Source: Plenodomus lindquistii (Eukaryota > Ascomycota > Dothideomycetes > Pleosporales > Leptosphaeriaceae). Taken from it: a stretch of 64,000 nucleotides of DNA. Under the pieces are notes generated by a model. The model saw only the letters and a program-made list of their open reading frames with translations. It was not told the DNA's origin and did no database searches. The DNA lies in NCBI GenBank assembly GCA_025504975.1, contig JANUWI010000018.1, positions 186,001 through 250,000 of the forward strand. The letters run 5' to 3'. The translations under genes were made by a program, and so were the position numbers. Positions 60,822 to 64,000 of this stretch are shown here, piece by piece; the first letter of the stretch is position 1; each line of letters begins with the position of its first letter.

Positions 60822-63800
60822 TCATCTATGAACCCCAATAAACGTCCTCTCCCCACCCATAAAATGCGCACTCCGCGAGAAATGATCATCATCTTCTTCT
60901 TCCTCTTTAACCCAGACGCCATCTACAAACTTTGCTCTTACCATTTTTTCTTCTCCTTGCCATGCTTCTCCCCCTGCCTCACCACTACCACCCCCCTCAC
61001 CGTTGACGAGTCTATCGTCTCCCGCAACACCAACATCCACCCCACCACCACCCATCAACCTGACCGGCTTGGCAACACTAACCGTGTCAAACCCGCCCAA
61101 CACATCCTCCTCCCCCCACGGCAACCCCTCAACATCGACCTCCTTTTCCCTCCCCAACAAACACAAAATAATAACGCCCGCCCCCGCTTTCGACATTACC
61201 TGATTATGCTGCCCACACGCATCATCATTACAACACTCATTGCACCCTTGCACACAACAACACTTTGCCAATCTCTCCCACGCCATATTCAACAACTCAT
61301 CAATGTACTCGAATGCTTTTGTTGAAATCCCGCTTCCGGACGCACCACCCTTGGCATCATAAAATGTCAATCGCGCAGGGCGTTTGCGCGTACTTTCCTT
61401 TTGCAGGAATTCTTTTTCTGGGACTTTACATTCCGTCCTAACGTCGCCGGGCATGCTGATTATAAAGGCAGGCATTAAGCTAAGGACAGCATGTTCAGCG
61501 GCGTGAATACCCGCTGCAATGTTTAGACGTCTGCTTTTGAGGATATTCATTGCGGAGACGGGAACATCGAGCCACATGCCTTTACTCCAGAGGACAATGG
61601 GTGGGTTGTCAACTTGCACGGCATCGAGAATCCGTCTCTTTTTATCGATTTTAAAAAACCCATACACCACCTGTGTAATCTTGATAGGGCCGTAGAACGC
61701 ACGACTTTTACTGCCTGGGATCCGACGAATGGCTTCGGTTTCCACGGGGTCAATGTCCTTGTAATCCCGTTGTTGGGTCGTCCAGTCTACTTTTACATAC
61801 TCGACTTTTGCGAGCATGCGCGCAGGGTGGAATTCTTTGACGAGGTACGTGTTTCCTTGGTGCAGGAAGATGCCGCCGTCGTAGAGGGTGAAGAATGCGC
61901 GGGATGCTTCGAGTTCTTCGAGGACGGTGTTGCGGCCGTGCGTGGTGTCGATGATGGCGAAGTGGTCTTCTTCTGTGTCGCGGATTGCTACTGAGCGGGA
62001 TGGGTGGGGGAGGAACCGCTCGTTGACGTGGTAGAAGCCTTGGGGGTCTCGGCGCATTCGCTCTTTTGCTGTTTTGGGGAGTAAGGGGCCGAAGTAGGCG
62101 ATGTCTGTTTCGAGGTTGATGGGGAGCTCGTGAGCGGCGCATTGTAAGTGGCCCTCCAGGACCAGCATATTCGTAAGATCGACTTGTAGCGCGCAATTCG
62201 GTTTCGTAAAAATCTCATCCGGGTTCGACATGTAATATTGATCTGTCGGGAAACAATCACCCACCAACACCGACAACGAATCTTTGTTCCTGCGTCCCGC
62301 CCGTCCACTCTGTTGGCGGAGATTGGCAATAGTATAAGGAAACCCCACGGTAACCACAGCGTCAAGCGATCCAATATCAACACCGAGTTCCAACGCGCTC
62401 GTCGCTACAATACCAACGAGTTTCCCATCAAACATCTCGCGCTCGATTTCTCGTCGGTCCTGCGGTGTGTACCCCCCACGATACGACATCACCCTGGGTA
62501 TAACCTCCGTGCGTTCCAAATTCGTAAGCTCGGTCTTGATAGCAGCAAGAAGCGCCTCGCACGCTTTCCGCACGCGACAAAACGCAATACTCCGCACGCC
62601 CCTTAACATGAGCTGGCAAAACAGTTTTGCAGTTTCCGCCATGCAGTCGCCGCGTCCAGAGGTCGGGTCTCCAGGGTCCTTGAACGGCGTGTTCCAGCAG
62701 AGAAACTCCTTCCTTCCACTAGGCGAGCCATCAAAGTCTGTGAGTTTGACTTCCTCAACACCAAAGATGGTCTTCATGTGCTCCTCTGGGTTTGCGACAG
62801 TCGCAGAACACGAGATAAATTTGACATGCCGGTTTCCGACTGCAGCGCAGACACGTCGCAGCCGGCGCATGATAAAAGCCATGTGTGCGCCAAACAAGCC
62901 ATTGTACACGTGCAATTCGTCGACGACGACAAAGCGCAGGTTCTGGAGAAAGGTCCGCCATGCATCTTCCTGTGGGAGAATGGTAATGTGCAACATGTCA
63001 GGGTTTGTGAAAATGACCCTCGCTTCTTCGCGAATGTAATTTCGGTCGCCCATTGGCGTATCGCCGTCGAATGTCTCAACAAGGACATCCTCGAACCCCG
63101 GCATGAAGCGGAGAAGCTCTTTCATGCTCTTCCTCTGATCCTGGGCGAGTGCCTTGGTAGGAAAAATGTACATTGCGCGCGTCAAGGGCTCTTGCTCTAG
63201 TTGATGGAGGACCGGAATCTGGTAGATGAGCGACTTGCCCGAGCTCGTCGACGTAGCCACAATGACATTATGACCATCATACAAATTATTGATCGCCTCA
63301 GCCTGATGTGCGTAGAGCTGTGTAACGTTCCTCGTATTGTACAGCGCATTGACGAGATTCTGCGACATGGCGAAATTCAAGTCGCCGTAGATTGGTTCCT
63401 GGGGGTCAAACACACGATGTCCATCCGGTACAATCTGGCCCGTATACCACTCCAGTGTCTTAATCTCATCCAGAATCTCCGGTATGGACTTCCTATCCGT
63501 GGGTATCGAGATGGGTATCTTGGCTTGCACAGGACCAGGAGTAGATTCCCTGCTCTCCGTCGACTCAGGTATAAATGTTCGTCCCACCTCCTTCAACTTC
63601 TCCACCGCATCGACACTATCCTCCGCACACTTATTCAAAAAAGCGTTAACCGCCGACGTAAACTTGACATTCCTCTTCTCAATCAAATTCATCATCTGCT
63701 TCTGACTAAACACCGGCATCTTCAAATCCTCATTCCGCAGCTTCGTCGTCGCCTTGGTCGGTTCACCCGTCTTCTTGTGCACGACTTGTCTCTTGAGATC

Positions 63801-64000
63801 CCCATCAATAAACTCAAACAGCAACACCTCCTTATGTTCGCCTTTGTCCGGTTCCGGGCCTAGCATCACGAAATCGGTTGTTCGTCTGCCATGGAGATTG
63901 TCCTCTGAGCCCATGAGATTGATCTGCAGCATCGCTTCGTCCACGTAGGCGAAGTTGATGGCTTTTGGTATGAGCGCGGTGATTTGCGCGACTTGTTCCG
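60822..64000 (-). CDS. HRQ1: RecQ4-like ATP-dependent 3'-5' DNA helicase Hrq1, 5' end beyond the window
   Basis: An open frame from the right edge to TGA at 60,822-60,824, about 1,058 residues in view and no intron. The frame is open beyond 63,944, so the N-terminus lies outside. Counting from 63,944, helicase motifs are clear: Q-type YAHQAEAI (211-218), Walker A TSTSSGKS (231-238), FPTKALAQDQ (261-270), DELH (342-345), SCSAT (378-382), SALELGVDIG (516-525) and QSGRAGRR (545-552). A conserved GIHAAEHA (812-819) follows. The Cys-rich block CCCVQGCNECCNDDAC (895-910) is the zinc-binding C-terminal (MrfA/Hrq1, DUF1998-like) region. Hrq1 acts in interstrand crosslink repair and telomere maintenance. 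An unusual acidic, Gly-rich tail of about 100 residues follows the Cys block. Confidence 0.95.
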   Translation of the reverse strand, partial: EQVAQITALIPKAINFAYVDEAMLQINLMGSEDNLHGRRTTDFVMLGPEPDKGEHKEVLLFEFIDGDLKRQVVHKKTGEPTKATTKLRNEDLKMPVFSQKQMMNLIEKRNVKFTSAVNAFLNKCAEDSVDAVEKLKEVGRTFIPESTESRESTPGPVQAKIPISIPTDRKSIPEILDEIKTLEWYTGQIVPDGHRVFDPQEPIYGDLNFAMSQNLVNALYNTRNVTQLYAHQAEAINNLYDGHNVIVATSTSSGKSLIYQIPVLHQLEQEPLTRAMYIFPTKALAQDQRKSMKELLRFMPGFEDVLVETFDGDTPMGDRNYIREEARVIFTNPDMLHITILPQEDAWRTFLQNLRFVVVDELHVYNGLFGAHMAFIMRRLRRVCAAVGNRHVKFISCSATVANPEEHMKTIFGVEEVKLTDFDGSPSGRKEFLCWNTPFKDPGDPTSGRGDCMAETAKLFCQLMLRGVRSIAFCRVRKACEALLAAIKTELTNLERTEVIPRVMSYRGGYTPQDRREIEREMFDGKLVGIVATSALELGVDIGSLDAVVTVGFPYTIANLRQQSGRAGRRNKDSLSVLVGDCFPTDQYYMSNPDEIFTKPNCALQVDLTNMLVLEGHLQCAAHELPINLETDIAYFGPLLPKTAKERMRRDPQGFYHVNERFLPHPSRSVAIRDTEEDHFAIIDTTHGRNTVLEELEASRAFFTLYDGGIFLHQGNTYLVKEFHPARMLAKVEYVKVDWTTQQRDYKDIDPVETEAIRRIPGSKSRAFYGPIKITQVVYGFFKIDKKRRILDAVQVDNPPIVLWSKGMWLDVPVSAMNILKSRRLNIAAGIHAAEHAVLSLMPAFIISMPGDVRTECKVPEKEFLQKESTRKRPARLTFYDAKGGASGSGISTKAFEYIDELLNMAWERLAKCCCVQGCNECCNDDACGQHNQVMSKAGAGVIILCLLGREKEVDVEGLPWGEEDVLGGFDTVSVAKPVRLMGGGGVDVGVAGDDRLVNGEGGGSGEAGGEAWQGEEKMVRAKFVDGVWVKEEEEDDDHFSRSAHFMGGERTFIGVHR

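Noticed and set aside
62238..62606. ORFs on the plus strand and other frames within 61,000-63,950
   Set aside because: All overlap the strongly supported HRQ1 frame and carry no motifs. They are shadow frames.

Overview
The window comes from the nuclear genome of a filamentous ascomycete, most likely a Dothideomycete (Pleosporales-like). The evidence is genes with very short introns (47-50 bp, GTRNGT donors, CTAAC-like branch points), an intronless HRQ1-type helicase, a fungal augmin-like coiled-coil gene, and a 42.5-kb block of extremely A+T-rich DNA with the signature of repeat-induced point mutation (RIP). Placement below class level is inference.

Layout: (1) 1-1,200: ordinary-composition DNA with one doubtful minus-strand reading frame (possible single-pass membrane protein, broken or spliced). 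(2) About 1,200-43,710: an AT isochore with almost no surviving ORFs. Residual C is mostly in CpT or CpG, and CpA/TpG are nearly erased. Despite this decay the block resolves into nested transposons. They are Fot1/pogo-like DNA elements inserted into each other (about 1,770-5,800 and 40,985-43,632), a Ty3/gypsy element with readable protease and reverse transcriptase ghosts (inside about 8,300-13,500), two copies of a second gypsy family ('B', 420-423-bp LTRs), and a complete third gypsy element ('A', 27,827-34,777, two 478-bp LTRs, 5-bp target duplication TAGTA) nested inside one B copy. A third 478-bp A LTR at 19,497-19,974 sits exactly between two oppositely oriented pieces of B, marking a rearrangement. 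(3) About 43,735-47,050: the sharp edge of the isochore is followed by an un-RIPped tandem array of about 12 strongly diverged units of about 295 bp. Each unit looks like a core promoter: an ATGTCTTCT-like box, then TATATAAA, a pyrimidine-rich leader, then ATGTNCTGAGC at a nearly fixed +80 to +97. I know of no described system of this kind, and it is the most interesting signal in the window. (4) 48,700-53,650: a compact gene block. It has a His-rich/disordered protein (minus), a four-exon coiled-coil protein resembling the HAUS3 subunit of augmin (minus), and thymidylate synthase (plus), the last two divergent across 172 bp that contain MluI cell-cycle boxes. (5) 53,650-60,800: a gene-poor stretch with two paralogous F-box-like genes in decay (one frameshifted, one truncated), a small hypothetical gene preceded by an 8 x 19-bp minisatellite, and a poorly resolved multi-exon gene. 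(6) 60,822 to the right edge: HRQ1 (RecQ4-like helicase), running off the window.

Functionally, the thymidylate synthase, augmin-like and HRQ1 genes all belong to S-phase, mitosis or genome maintenance. Only the first two plausibly share a regulatory region. The isochore holds no recognisable host gene.
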